A stretch of 64,000 nt of DNA from Arachis hypogaea. Taxonomy: Eukaryota; Streptophyta; Magnoliopsida; Fabales; Fabaceae. Each line of letters starts with the position of its first letter. Positions within the stretch are counted from its first letter, which is position 1. A program made the translations under genes and the position numbers. A model generated the notes under the pieces. It had not been told where the DNA came from, did no database searches, and worked only from the letters and a program-made list of their open reading frames with translations. Of this stretch, positions 41,401 to 52,906 are shown piece by piece. The stretch is from NCBI RefSeq assembly GCF_003086295.3, contig NC_092042.1:42778137-42842136 (forward strand), read 5' to 3'.

Positions 41401-42493
41401 CGCACGTCACACTACTGACGCAACTTAAGTGTAGCACCCCTGTTTTCTTTCTCTCTTCAATTCATTTCTTCAATTCCCTCTTCCTCTCTTCTTCCTCCTC
41501 TTCACCACCTCTTCTCCGCCCACAACCACCGGCAATCTCGACCACCAGTGACCACCATCTCCGGCGGTCCCACATTTTCTCTCCTCTTTTTTTCTTCTTT
41601 CTCTTCTCCTCTTCTCACCTACACTCAACCTCACCTTCTTCCTTCTTTCAAAGTTTTATTTCTCTTCTTTCTCTTTTGTTTTTTAAAATTTCCTTCTTTT
41701 TAATTGCATTCTATTACTCTATTTTATTTCTTCTTAGTTGCATTTTGACTTTGTTGTTTACTTTTCATTTTTGTTTCTTCTCTTTCTTTTTACTTTCTTC
41801 CATGGGTGTTGAACTTCAATGTAGTACTTGCATTGGTTGGATATTTTGATATCACTTGGCTTATTTGTGTTATGTGGTATTGTTTTGATGATTGGTATTT
41901 CATTTTGGGGTATTACATTTTTGAATTTCTTCAACTTATTGTTTGGAAGTTGCACACCAAGTGTTTGTTGAAAAGCGCCAATAACATTTTAGTTCATTTT
42001 GACATCATGCTTTCAATCTAGTGCTTCTTTCTCATTACACTTGTTCTTCTTCATGTGCATTGAGCCTATTATGCTTCATATTTACCATCTATGTGCTCAC
42101 TACCTATGACTTACTTCTTTGTATCATATTGCAAGATTTGTGATTCCGCTTTCTCTAACTCCACTTTATTCCATTTGCATGCTTCATTGCCTTGGGGTTA
42201 GACTAGGTGAATGGTTTTCTTGTGCTTAGTAGCTTTCTTGCATGTGTTACTTAGTGTTGTTATTGATGCTTGAGCCCATTCTTCTCATGCTTTATACTTG
42301 CATGCATCTCCCACTCTTGCATCTCATGCGAGTGACATGCCCCCATGATTACATTGTTGTCTTACTTACATATTGCAGTTATCATGTTTTCAAGATGCTT
42401 TATTACTTTGTGGCATTATTTTTTACTTGCATGTTGCTATCTAAGTGTTGTTTCTTTGAGTTTAATGTTTTCTCTTTTTCTTCTTTTTTTAGA
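41401..42493 (+). other. R5 spacer with long C/T-rich tract
   Basis: About 300 bp (41435-41735) is strongly pyrimidine-rich in the plus sense (tcttcctcctcttcacc-like). AT-rich noncoding DNA follows, ending in cttctttttttag directly before AATGGCC at about 42492. No convincing ORF: the open frames are compositional. The end has the look of a 3' splice site for the downstream ORF. Confidence 0.5.
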
Positions 42494-43601
42494 ATGGCCA
42501 TAAAAAAGGGCAAGGAGAAGACTTCGAAAAAGTCGCCTATAAAGAGGGCATCTCAAAGAAAAACTACAAAGGCGCTCCTTGCACCAAGAGTTAAGCCTCC
42601 TTCCAAGAGGGTGAAAAGTGTCATTCATATCAATGAGGAAGAAAAAGGCAATCTTGCGACAATGGGGATTTCTCAATCGGAAACCGCAGAAAGCTAATCT
42701 TTCTTGGGTGGTAGAGTTCTACTCCAACTATCACTCACCTTCTCTTCAATCAATTTTTGTGCGCCGGAAGCAAGTCCCCGTATCTGAGGAAGCCATTCAG
42801 AGGATACTTATGATTTTGCTAGTGCCGAATAGGACTGATGGTTACCAAGAATTCCTACTACAGCGCTGCTGACTCAGTTTTGATTGGGGTTCTATCCTTA
42901 GGGTCATTGCCCAACCGAGAGAAGAATGGACCCAAGGGAGAGCCAAGGCCCAACCTAAGTGCATTACGACACAAGCACTCACGGTGGAGGCTAGAGTGTG
43001 GGCTCAAATCATGTCCCACTACGTACTCCCGAGCACTCATAAGTCCTCTATCACAACGGACTTGTCCCTTCTTGTCTAGTGCATCCTCACTGAGACACCT
43101 ATCAACATTCCTTACCTCATCCGGCAAGCAATGGGCCGCGTTCATACTAAGGGTAATCTCCTATTTTCTGCCTTCATAATGGATTTGATTGCAGCGGCTG
43201 GAGTTTCCCAAGAGGCTAAGGACGTGAAGGGGATAATTTCGGCAAAGGACAACATCGTCCCGAGTGGAAAGTATCTCAAGCCTCCTGCGGGAACCGCAAG
43301 CCTTGACATGGCTATTCCTTCCAACATTCCAACCACCTCAGCGGCACCACATAAATCATTCCACCAACTGCTTGTTGAGCTCACTCAAAAGGTAGACCGA
43401 TATGAGCGGCAGAACAAACGCTGCTATACTTACTTGAAGAGGCTCTTGGGTTGTGTTAACCCACCTATAGAGGAGCCGGACACTTCAGCATCCTCTTCAG
43501 ACCAAAGTGAAGTGAGCATTCAAGAGATGGATAGTGAAAGTGTTGACCCCAATCCCACCTGGCGCATTACCGATAGCACGGAGGACCTTGCAAATTTCTA
43601 A
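42494..43601 (+). pseudogene. R5 downstream ORF (Athila-type 'putative plant transposon protein'), broken
   Basis: This starts MAIKKGKEKTSKKSPIKRAS, a Lys-rich N-terminus. A frame change occurs near 42660. The second frame then runs WVVEFYSNYHSPSLQSIFVR, VPVSEEAIQRIL, RWTQ/WTQGRAKAQPKCITTQAL, EARVWAQIMSHYVLPSTHKS and INIPYLIRQAMGRVHTKGNL to RKRCYTYLKRLLGC. It is broken by a TGA (42870) and a TAG (43077) and stops at 43599. This matches the ORF found 3' of pol in Athila-like elements, whose role is unknown (sometimes called env-like by position). I see no signal peptide or convincing membrane segment. The final TAA is embedded in a PPT-like tract, ctaagtgtggggaggt. Confidence 0.78.
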
Positions 43602-43613
43602 GTGTGGGGAGGT
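43598..43613 (+). promoter_or_regulatory. R5 internal PPT-like tract
   Basis: ctaagtgtggggaggt matches the true polypurine tract at 52544-52561 over 13 bases but lies 1.6 kb (R3 excluded) upstream of the LTR. It overlaps the stop codon of the downstream ORF. Equivalent tracts are at 19999-20013, 46914-46930 and 63883-63899. Confidence 0.65.
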
Positions 43614-44045
43614 AGTTTTTCGACTTTCGTAGGTAACAAACCTTGTTTTTGACACCCAAATTTTAATTTTCTTTTGTTAATTAGGATAATTTGCATTGTA
43701 TGGCTAGTTTTTGCATTTAAACACTTTTGCATGGTAGTTGTTTCTTGCTAGGACTACTTGATTAGGGTGATGATTTCTTTTCCAAGAAACCGTTTTTAGG
43801 GCATCCTACCAATGTGAACAAAAAAATTTGTGTAAAACTTGCTTGAAGGAATTAATTTTGGAAAAGGTTTTTGAGCTAAGAACACAGAAGCATGTGAGTT
43901 TTGAGCCAGATTGCATGGTTACATCATATAACCACTTATTTCCATTCTTGTGTGCATTGTTCTCTTTCTATGATTGCAATCCTTGATTTGTTTGATTCTA
44001 TATGTCTATTATTTTGTGTATCAATGCATTTACATGATTGAGGCC
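43614..44045 (+). other. R5 3' noncoding region before R3
   Basis: AT-rich noncoding DNA. It contains ggtttttgagctaagaacacagaagc and a tract related to the R1 and R3 3' regions. It breaks at R3 in ...catgattgaggcc. No gene seen. Confidence 0.65.
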
Positions 44046-45485
44046 TGATGAGAGAACTTTTGCGTGGTCTAGAATTCAGAATAAATTTCCGTTGCAAGTA
44101 TAGCTTCTAAACCAACAAAAGTCCTTTCATACAAACGTTTTGGTTGTCACAAGTAGCAAACCCCTTTTTAAAATTGATAACCGAGTATTTAAACCTCGGG
44201 TCGTCTTCTCAAGGAAATGCAAGGAGGTATGTTCTTATTATTGGTTATGAGTTTGTAAATTGGGGTTTTGGAGTTTGGGCAATGGGCACAGGTATATTTA
44301 AATGACAAGTTAAATAAATTAACAATAATAAAATCTCTTGGCAAGGTATGAAGAACCGGAAGTCCTATCCTAGTTATCCTTATCAATTATGATGAGAATT
44401 GGATTTTTCTCCCACTTTGTTAACCTCTAACTATGAAGGTAAGTTAAGTGGATTAATTAATTCGAATCCTCAAGTCCCAGTCTTTCCTTGGAAAAAGTTA
44501 GAGTTATTGGATCTCGAATTAATTCTTGAAGAATTCCAATTTTCAATCAACAATGAGTTTGAAAACTCAAGAGTTACCAATTAATTAACCAAGGCCAAAA
44601 AGGAAAATATCTAAATTAAATTAAAAGCATTCATATAAATAAAACAATCATAAACTGAAATACCTCAAATAACATTAATTAAGAAAATCAATCCAAACAT
44701 AAAGAGTTCATAAACTAAATTGGAAAAATATATAAAAGGAATATTAAACCTGTGATTGAAGAAGATGAAATCCTAATCCTAATCCTAATCCTAAGAGAGA
44801 GGAGAGAACATCTCTCTCTAAAAACTACATCTAAAACTAAAATTATGAATTATGAGAGCCTGATGATGAATGGATGCATTCCCCCACTTTATAGCCTCTA
44901 ATCTGTGCTTTCCGGACCAAAAACTGGGTCAAAATAGCTCAAAAATCCCTCCCTGCATATTCTGGTACGTTCAGGTCGTGGGCAAGTAACGCGGAGGCGT
45001 CGCCCACGCGGCCGCGCTGATTGAATGGATCCCGCGTTTGCATCGCCTAGCGTCAGGGCAACTATAGAATATTATATATCAAATCGAAATCCCAGACGTT
45101 AGCTTTCTAACGTAACTAGAACCGTGTCGTTTGGACCTCTGTGGCTAAAGTTATAGCCGTTTGAGTGCGAAGAGGTCAGGCTGGACAGCTTAGCAGTTTC
45201 TCCAACTTCTTGTATTCCTTCCATTTTTGCATTCTTCCTTTCCATCCTCTGAGCCATTCCTGCCCTATAATATCTGAAAACACTTAACACACATATCAAG
45301 GCATCTAATGGTAAAAGAGAGGATTAAACATAGGGAACTTAAGGCCAAAGAAGCATGTTTTCAATCAAAGAACATAATTAGGAAGTCAAATGTAAAACCA
45401 TGCAAATAGTATGAATAAGTGGGTAAAGAGTTGATAAAATCCACTCAATTAAGCACAAGATAAACCATAAAATAGTGGTTTATCA
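44046..45485 (-). repeat. R3 3' LTR
   Basis: 1440 bp, sense start at 45485, with a perfect 8-bp terminal inverted repeat GATAAACC...GGTTTATC (45459-45484). TATA element at 44887-44894 (minus). A (aatcct)n run lies at about 44769-44794. The CpG palindrome zone is at 44985-45060. Confidence 0.93.
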
Positions 45486-45503
45486 ACCTCCCCACACTTA
45501 AAC
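45486..45503 (-). promoter_or_regulatory. R3 polypurine tract
   Basis: In minus sense this is gtttaagtgtggggaggt, directly before the LTR start. It primes plus-strand DNA synthesis. Confidence 0.88.
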
Positions 45504-47619
45504 AATAGCATGTCCTCATGCTAAGCTCAAGAGAAACTATAAAGATGAAGAGGAATGGTAGGATGTATGAAATGCAACCTATCTATATGAATGCAACTAC
45601 ATGCAAAATGTTTCTACCGACTTGGTAAAAAGGTAAATAAATCCTTCAAGAATAAATATGAATTGGATTTCACTAATTCAAATCATACAGTGAAATTAAG
45701 TAAACTTGTAAGAAGATAGCTCATAAAAGTAGGGAATATAGAATCAAGCATTGAACCCTCACTGGTAGTGTATATCACTCTAATCTCTCTAGTGTATAGG
45801 GCAATCACTCTACTCTTCTCTAGTCATGTTTTCTAAAACTTTGTTCTTCATCAAATCAATCAACAAATATTTAGCATACCAATGCAAATATCATGAGGTC
45901 TTTTCAGGGTTGTAATGGAGCTGAAGTAAAGGTAAGGGTATATATAAGGCTAAGTGAGCTAGTAAAGTGAATCCTTGAGTAGTCTAAGATCTCACCTAAC
46001 ATATACATACTCTATAAAAATTTTAAAATTATACTTAGCTTCCCATAATTTTCCCACTTTTTATCACATACTCATGTACCAATTTTATTTTGATTTTACT
46101 TCCATGTGCGTTGATTTCTCTACTAAACTTATTATTGGGGTAATTTTGTCCCCTTATTCATAATTTTTCTTTTTGAATCATAAAAGCAAACAAAACTTAA
46201 CAATGCACATGGATTTTCCATTATTTTTTTATTTTGGTTTTTTCATGAATAGGTTCCCAAATTCCCAATATTCAAATAAATTAGAAACATGATACATTCC
46301 CTTATTAACCCATGTTCCCACAGTTTCCCCACATTTAAATTATACACAATATCTATCTTAAGCTAACCAAGGATTCAACTTGGGATTTTTATTTTGTTTT
46401 TCTGCTTAAGGCTAGTAATATGGTTATGAAATAGAAGGGGGTTAAAAAGTTCAAAGTGACTAACAAGGGTGATGTAAAAGGTAGGCTTATTTGGGATAAG
46501 TGAGCTAATAACAAATAATGGTCTCAATCATATGCAAGCATGTAAATACACTAAATAATGGACATGTAGAATGGAACAAAGCATAAATTGCAATTATAGA
46601 GAAGGAAACACACAAGAATAAAAATTTATGGTTAAATAATGTAACCATATAAATAAGCTCAAAATCTCACAGATTGTGTGTTCTTTGACTCAAAAACCAT
46701 GTTCCAAATACAACTTCAAACAAGTGTAACAAAAAATTTTATTCAAATTAGTGAAATGCTATAAAAAGTTTCTTGCAAAAGAAATTATTACTTTAACCAA
46801 GTGGTAAAATATGAAAAAATCAAACAAATATGCAAATGCAACAATGAACTATCAAATAAAATAAAACATTGGTGTTGAAATAGGAAATAACTAACCCATG
46901 GAGATCGGTATCGACCTCCCCACACTTAAAGATTGCACCATCCTCGGTGCATGCTAAGATGTGCAGGTGGACGGGTTGTTCCAACTGATGCTTTTCTTCA
47001 AAGATTGTGCAGATGGACTTGTCTTCTCTCCCCATGTAAACGTCTTCCACTTCCCTTCCGGGTGGCCATCCTGAAAGAAAATAGGGAAGAAAAGTAACTC
47101 AGAAATAAAGATAAGAAAATAAATCAAGTATGGTTGGGTTAATGCCAAATGATAAGGGTCTCATTTACACGGAAGCTTCAACATGTACGTGAGAAAACAA
47201 TAGAAGCCATGGCATGCCAGTAGGACAAAATGTACAACAATGGGGAAGAGATTGGGTAATGAAAGACAATGTAAGTTCATGCCAATGCAAAAGGAATACA
47301 GGTATAAAAGATTGACATTGACAGAAAATTAACATTACCCAACATTGTAAAACAAGTCACTAAGCATCAAAATGACACCAGAAAAGATGCAACAGTTAAA
47401 TAAGAAAATCAACACCAAAAGAAAAATAAGAAATTTAGAAAAGAAAAGAAAAACATGCACTAAATTAAAATGCAATGAATGAAATATGCAAATAAATTAA
47501 GTAAAATAAAATGAAAGATAAGAAGAATGAGAAGGGAAAGAAGTGAGTAAGAAAGAAGGGAGGGAAAAATTAGGATTGGGGAAGAAAAGATAAGATATTT
47601 GGCAAATTAGGATAAGCTG
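45504..47619 (-). other. R3 3' region with downstream-ORF remnant and internal PPT-like tract
   Basis: Noncoding DNA shared with R1 and R6. In minus sense, a remnant ORF starts MATRKGSGRR at 47069, directly after attttctttcagg, a splice-acceptor-like sequence, and ends within about 25 codons. A second frame there (46820-47050) is compositional. The internal PPT-like tract (46914-46930) follows a GCACC/GGTGC hairpin. The remainder (45504-46900 and 47086-47619) is AT-rich with no gene seen. Confidence 0.65.
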
Positions 47620-48180
47620 TGTGGCGCAAGCGACGCGGACGCGTGGGGCACCCGGTCGCGTGACTTGCGCTTTAAGTTAATCGACGCGGTAGCGTCGGTC
47701 ACGCGGTCGCGTCATTCACGCGGTCGCGTGACACATGTTATGCTTCTGCTGCGAGTGCAGCCTCGCGCCTGCACAACTCTCTGTTCTAATTATTTTATTT
47801 GTCAAATTTGGGGTGACGCGATCGCGTGGGGCATACGATCGCGTGAGTGGGCTTTAGAAGGGAATGACGCGGACGCGTGAGCCATGCCTCTGCGTGGGTA
47901 GAATTGTGCATTCAGCACCAATCCAGCACCACTCTCGCACAATAATTCGTTGTGCACCCTTTTTACGTTGAAAATCAGGGCACGCGGCCACGTGGGTCAC
48001 GCGGTCGCGTGGGAGGCCATTATTCCCATTTGACGCGGATGCTTCGGTGACGCGGTCGCGTGGGTCTATTTGTGCCACTGGCACGCCTCCAGCCACGCTC
48101 CAGCGTAACTCTCTGTTCGTTTTTATTTTCTCCCCTCTCCTTGCAACGCGGACGCGTCGCTGATGCGGTCGCGTCGCGTG
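47620..48180. repeat. R3 CpG-rich block of 17-nt palindrome doublets and triplet
   Basis: Palindromes acgcggtagcgt, acgcggtcgcgt and acgcggtcgcgt start at 47684, 47701 and 47718, two steps of exactly 17 nt. A further pair starts at 47982 and 47999. Others occur to 48175. The block lies between hairpin and downstream ORF, as in R1 and R5. Confidence 0.87.
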
Positions 48181-48290
48181 GCTTTTTTTTTAATTAAAAG
48201 TATGCAAATGCAGATGCACGAAATGTGCTGATAAAGAGAAGAGTTATCGAATAGAAAAACTAAAAATAAAGAAAAGAACGATCATACCAT

Positions 48291-48308
48291 GGTGGGTCGT
48301 CTCCCACC
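48291..48308 (-). other. R3 GC hairpin after ORF-X
   Basis: In minus sense ggtgggagacgacccacc: perfect GGTGGG/CCCACC stem, loop agacga. The loop differs from R2 and R5 while the stem is kept. It lies about 50 bases after the ORF-X stop. Confidence 0.8.
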
Positions 48309-48357
48309 TAGCACTTTTAGTTAAAGTCCTTAAGTTGGACATTTGGTGAGCTCCCTG

Positions 48358-49830
48358 TTATGGTGGCTTGTGTTTGAACTCATCCAGGAATCTCCACCAA
48401 TGTTTGTATCTCCAGTAACCTCCAGGATCCCAAACTAAGCATGTAGAGCCCATCAAACAGATTCTTAGGCTCCCGGGGTAACAAGTGTCAGAGCAGATTC
48501 TAGGATCCCAAATCTTGCTTTTACACCCATCTTTGTCGGGATCTGTATTTTTCCAACTGGGTGATAAGTAATTTGAATTCTCACTACAGCTACCAAACAG
48601 CTTCCTAGACCCATTCAGTTGAGCTTTACACCAACCTTTGCGTTTAAACTTAAAGCTTCCAACCATGATGAACCTTACAGGACAATTCTTACCACTGGCC
48701 ATCTTTCTTTTACTCTTAATGTCACAAAGAGCTCTAAGTTGACCATCCGTCTCCAGTAGCCCATATTCAAGTGGAATTAGAAAGCTAAGGGATATGAATT
48801 TTACCCACTTGAATGTTGTGAAGGATGATGGCAACTTAGGGGGAGGTATTTTTAATGAAATTGCAAGCTCTACTCCCTTGTTCTCTTCTCCGATAATTAC
48901 CACCTCTTTGCAAGTTTCTTCAATTTCAACTCTTCCTCTTGGTATCTTTCTTCCAATTCAATCTCCTCTTCATTATTTTCCAAGGGCATGGGAGGTTGTG
49001 ATTCTTCTTCTTGAATCTCCATCTCTTGATCAACCTCTTCCAAGTCTTCAACTGTGATATGCCTTGGAGGTTGTACACCCTCCTCAGTATCAATTTCAAA
49101 CGTCTTGGAAGGGGGTTCTATGGAGGTTCTGCATCTCCTAAATCTTCAACCACTTCTTCTTCTTCAATAATTCCGGCTTCCTCCACTTGTTCCAGTACAA
49201 AGTCATGCTCCGTACCGTTCACTGGAGTTTCTAGTATCTCCTTCATGCTACGTTCTTCATTAGATTGTCCATATGAATCCATGGGGGTTCCTTGAGTGTC
49301 CGAATGTCGGGAAGCTAATTGAATTAACGCTTGCTCCAATTGACGAATGGTTGCCTGAAATCGATCCACTGTTTCCTTGAAACAATCCTTTGTCTCTTGA
49401 TGCGCTCGGCTTTTATAAATAGGATCATAGTGCTCTTGGATTGATGGATATGGAGATGGTGAATATTGAAGTGGTGGTTCTTGGGAGTAATTGGGTTGGA
49501 ATTGGGGTGGTTCTATATATGGTTCATATGGCTCATAAGGTGGTTGGTATGGTGGTTGAGGGTTAGGGTCATATGGAGTGAATGGTGGAAAAGGGCTTGT
49601 GAGTGTGGTGGTTCAAAGTTATGTTGAGGATATCTATCATTTTGGTATGCATTGTATAGTGGTCTTTGTTTGTGATATCTAGGAGGGTGTTGTTGTCTAA
49701 AGTGTTGATCAGATCCTCTTGGCTCCGTCTATCTTTGATTGCTTTGACCTTGATGCATATTCCTGTTATAGCTTCCGCTTCCTGCAACATAGTTATAACC
49801 AGACTCATAGCCAAAGGGGTGAGAGTTCAT
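48358..49830 (-). pseudogene. R3 ORF-X: unknown protein of non-autonomous family R
   Basis: This starts MNSHPFGYESGYNYVAGSG at 49830 and ends RFLDEFKHKPP at 48358. The N-terminal region is Pro/His/Gln/Tyr-rich as in R1, then frame changes occur around 49550-49750. The helical segment RFQATIRQLEQALIQLASR and the acidic part VLEQVEEAGIIEEEEVVEDL lie at 49369-49118. Another frame change follows. The conserved C-terminal part (48903-48358) is fully open: FKWVKFISLSF, EYGLLETDGQLRALCD, GWCKAQLNGSRKLFG, DPDKDGCKSKIWDP, STCLVWDPGGYW. This is the best copy of the C-terminal domain. It has three pairs of Trp-containing motifs and several Cys but no known metal-binding pattern. Function unknown. Confidence 0.75.
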
Positions 49831-49955
49831 AGTAGTGAGAGAAGATAAAAATAGAAACTAACAAAAAGAAAGTATTTTGAAAAAGATATAATTTTTTTTG
49901 AATTTTTTTTTGAAAAATATTTACAATAACCAATAATAAGGCACACGTTTGCAAT

Positions 49956-49973
49956 TTCTCGGCAACGGCGCCA
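49956..49973 (-). promoter_or_regulatory. R3 primer-binding site (tRNA-Asp)
   Basis: ttctcggcaacggcgcca on the plus strand differs at two positions from the tRNA-Asp end. It lies 3 nt from the LTR at 49977. Confidence 0.88.
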
Positions 49974-49976
49974 TTT

Positions 49977-51442
49977 TGATGAGAGAACTTTTGCGTGGTC
50001 TAGAATTCAGAATAAATTCCCGTTGCAAGTATAGCTTCTAAACCAACAAAAGTCCTTTCATACAAACGTTTTGGTTATCACAAGTAACAAACCCCTTTTT
50101 AAAATTGATAACCGAGTATTTAAACCTCGGGTCGTCTTCTCAAGGAATCGCAGGGAGGTATGTTCTTATTATTGGTTATGAGTTTGTAAATGGGGGTTTT
50201 GGAGTTTGGGCAATGGGCACATGTATATTTAAATGACAAGTAAAATAAATTAACAATAATAAAATCTTGTGGCAAGGTATGAAGAACTGGAAGTCCTATC
50301 CTAGTTATCCTTATCAATTATGATGAGAATTGGATTTTTCTCCCACTTTGTTAACCTCTAACTATGAAGGTAAGTTAAGTGGATGAATTAATTCGAATCC
50401 TCAAGTCCCAATCTTTCCTTGGAAAAAGTTGGAGTTATTGGATCTCGAATTAATTCTTGAAGATTTCCAATTTTCAATCAACAATGAGTTTGACAACTCA
50501 AGAGTTACCAATTAATTAACCAAGGCCAAAAGGGAAAATATCTAAATTAAATTAAAAGCATTCATATAAATAAAATAATCATAAACTGAAATACCTCAAA
50601 TAACATTAATTAAGAAAATCAATCCAAACATAAAGAGTTCATAAACTAAATTGGGAAAATATATAAAAAGAATATTGAACCTGTGATTGAAGAAGATGAA
50701 ATCCTAATCCTAATCCTAATCCTAAGAGAGAGGATATAACGTCTCTCTCTAAAAACTACATCTAAAACTAAAATTATGAATTATGAGAGCCTGATGATGA
50801 ATGGATGCATTCCCCCACTTTATAGACTATAATCTGTGTTTTCCGGGCCGAAAACTGGGTCAAAAATAGCCCGAAAATCGCCTCCTGCGTATTCTGGTAC
50901 GTTCAGGTCGCGGGCAAGTGACGCGGAGGCGTCGCCCACGCGGCCATGCGGATTGAAGATCGCAGATGCGATGCGTCCGTGTGGATCACGTGTTCGTGTC
51001 GCCTAGCGTCAGGGCAACTATGGCATATTATATATCAAATCGAAGCTCCGGACGTTAGCTTTCCAGCGCAACTGGAACCACGTCGTTTGGACCTCTATAG
51101 CTTAAGTTATAGCCATTTGAGTGCGAAGAGGTCAGGCTGGATAGCTTAGCAGTTTCTCCAACTTCTTGTATTCCTTCTATTTTTGCATTCTTCCTTTCCA
51201 TCCTCTGAGCCATTCCTGCCCTATAATATCTGAAAACACTTAACACACATATCAAGGCATCTAATGGTAATAAGAGAGGATTAAACATAGGGAACTTAAG
51301 GCCAAAGAAGCATGTTTTCAATCAAAGCACATAATTAGGAAGGCAAATGTAAAACCATGCAAATAGTATGAATAAGTGAGTAAAGAGTTGATAAAATCCA
51401 CTCAATCAAGCACAAGATAAACCATAAAATAGTGGTTTATCA
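49977..51442 (-). repeat. R3 5' LTR
   Basis: 1466 bp, sense start at 51442. TATA element at 50818-50825 (minus). A (aatcct)n run lies at about 50702-50727. CpG palindromes at 50920-51005 include about 26 bp absent from the 3' LTR. Confidence 0.93.
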
Positions 51443-52543
51443 AGGCCGTTATTTCAATAGCTCACTTGTCCAAATAGCCTTAACCCTTTTATCTACCATT
51501 GTTAGCCAATTTTAAGCCTATGTTAAACCCCCTTGTTCTTTAATTTAGCACATCAATACCCCTAAGTGAAAAACAATGAATGTCATTTGATTTGGATCTT
51601 TGATTAGTTTAAGCGAGTGAAGGTGTGTGTCATTTAAGCGGGAGGGAAGCTTGGGAACATTGGTAGAGGTAAAAGTGTGTTTTTGTAGTTTTTATTGAAA
51701 AATATTGGGAATTGGGTACACACTCATGTATTGAATGTTTGAACCATATGCATTAGCACTGTTGTATAAAATTCATCGAAAGATATCGGAAGACAAAAGC
51801 AAAAGAAAAATTAAAGAAAAAAATTGTAGAAAAAGAAATATAAAAATAAAAGAATCAAAAATATATAGAAAAAGAAAGCAATAAAAAAGGGACAAAATGC
51901 CCCCAAGGCGAAGCCAATTATAACCAATGCATATGGGTTGTGGATTAAAAGAGAATGCATGAGTGTGTGGAAAGTGAATAAATGGGTAGTTAGGTTGTAT
52001 ATTAGATGTATAGGTTGTTATATGTGTTAGGTGAGAGCTTAGGTTAATCAAGGATTCAAATTTCAAGCCCACTTGGCCATATATGCATCCTTACCCTTAC
52101 CCTAGCCCCATTACAACCTAAGGATAAGCCCTCATGATGAATGTATGCATGCACCGAATAACTGTTGATTTTTAGATGAAAAACAAATCTTGAAAAGTAT
52201 GATTAGAAGAGAATTAAGCGAATCAACCCTATACACTTGAGCGAATAGAGCAGATACACTTTCGGTGAGGGTTCGATGCTCAACTCCTTGTTCCTGGCTT
52301 TCATAAGCTTTCTTCGTGCAAGTTGTTTACATGTCATTTTGATATTTGAATTGGTAGAGTTCATGAGTTATCATATTACCTTAGCTTTTCTCATTCATGT
52401 ATGTTCTTGGAAGTTGATTTACTTTTGACCAAGTAGATAGAAGCATTTGCATTAGTTGCATCCATGTAGCTAAATTGCATTTCATAAACTTCTTTCTCCT
52501 ATGTTCTTTGGTCTTTTAATTTTTAGCATGAGCACATGCTTGG
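51443..52543 (+). other. R5 3' noncoding region after R3
   Basis: This continues R5 after the aggcc duplication. It is AT-rich noncoding DNA with the same order of blocks as R1 21781-22344 (cctagccccattacaacct, then ggtgagggttcgatgctcaa, then ttagcatgagcacatgct just before the PPT). No gene seen. Confidence 0.7.
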
Positions 52544-52561
52544 TTTAAGTGTGGGGAGGTT
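52544..52561 (+). promoter_or_regulatory. R5 polypurine tract
   Basis: ttaagtgtggggaggtt is directly followed by the LTR start tgataaacc at 52562. Same tract as R1, R3 and R6. Confidence 0.87.
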
Positions 52562-52906
52562 TGATAAACCCCAATTTTATGGTTTATCTTGTGTAGAATT
52601 TGGGAAGTTTTATCAATATTTGTCACATTTATTCATATAAATTGCATGGCTTTGTGTTTCCTTCCTAATTTTGCTTCATGGTTTAAAACATGCTTCTTTA
52701 ACCTTAAAAATGCTTTATTATAATCATCTTTTATTACCATACGATGTCAAGATGTGTTTGTTAAGTGGCTTCAGGATGTATAGGGCAGGAATGAGTTAGA
52801 AGATGGAAAGGAAGCATGCAAAAGAAGAAGGAATATGAAGAATGGAGCTTTGGAGGATTGGTGGTGACGTGCACGCGTGGACGCATGTTGCTAGGATAGG
52901 CACTGG
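52562..52906 (+). repeat. R5 3' LTR, first 345 bp
   Basis: Starts TGATAAACCCC, with terminal inverted repeat GATAAACC...GGTTTATC (52563-52588). It contains the ggcttcaggatgtatagggcagg block common to family R and the beginning of a CpG zone (52868-52885). It is cut by E6 at about 52907. Confidence 0.87.

Larger units (their letters stand above)
44046..51442 (-). mobile_element. R3: complete non-autonomous family-R LTR element
   Basis: A 7397-bp minus-strand element: 5' LTR 49977-51442, primer site 49956-49973, ORF-X 49830-48358, hairpin 48291-48308, CpG palindrome block 47620-48180, downstream-ORF remnant about 47069-46990, internal PPT-like tract 46914-46930, PPT 45486-45503 and 3' LTR 44046-45485. 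Perfect target duplication aggcc (44041-44045 and 51443-51447). The two LTRs show three differences in their first ~123 aligned bases, all transitions, plus an indel of about 26 bp. It is a fairly young insertion into the R5 3' region. Confidence 0.95.
35860..52906 (+). mobile_element. R5: decayed autonomous family-R (Athila-like) element
   Basis: Plus-strand Ty3/gypsy element: gag, protease, reverse transcriptase, RNase H and integrase, then hairpin, CpG palindrome block, downstream ORF, 3' region, polypurine tract (52544-52561) and the first 345 bp of the 3' LTR. Its 5' LTR, primer site and early gag are absent (cut at 35860 by E5). R3 splits it at 44046-51442 and E6 cuts its LTR at 52907. 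It is the only copy here with the full enzyme set, all broken. It shares LTR start, PPT, hairpin and palindromes with R1-R3, so it represents their likely helper lineage. Confidence 0.87.

Noticed and set aside
41295..41849. 184-codon Ser/Leu/Phe-rich ORF with membrane-like segments as a possible envelope protein
   Set aside because: Arises from the C/T-rich noncoding tract; composition-driven hydrophobicity and no conservation in R1 or R3 at the same place.
44769..44794. (aatcct)n runs in R3 LTRs (also 50702-50727) as telomere-like repeats
   Set aside because: The unit is not TTTAGGG/CCCTAAA, there are only about four copies, and both lie at the same place inside LTRs, so it is an LTR microsatellite.
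51773..52072. Minus-strand 99-codon Phe/Leu-rich ORF
   Set aside because: Antisense of an A-rich noncoding stretch in the R5 3' region; no motif.
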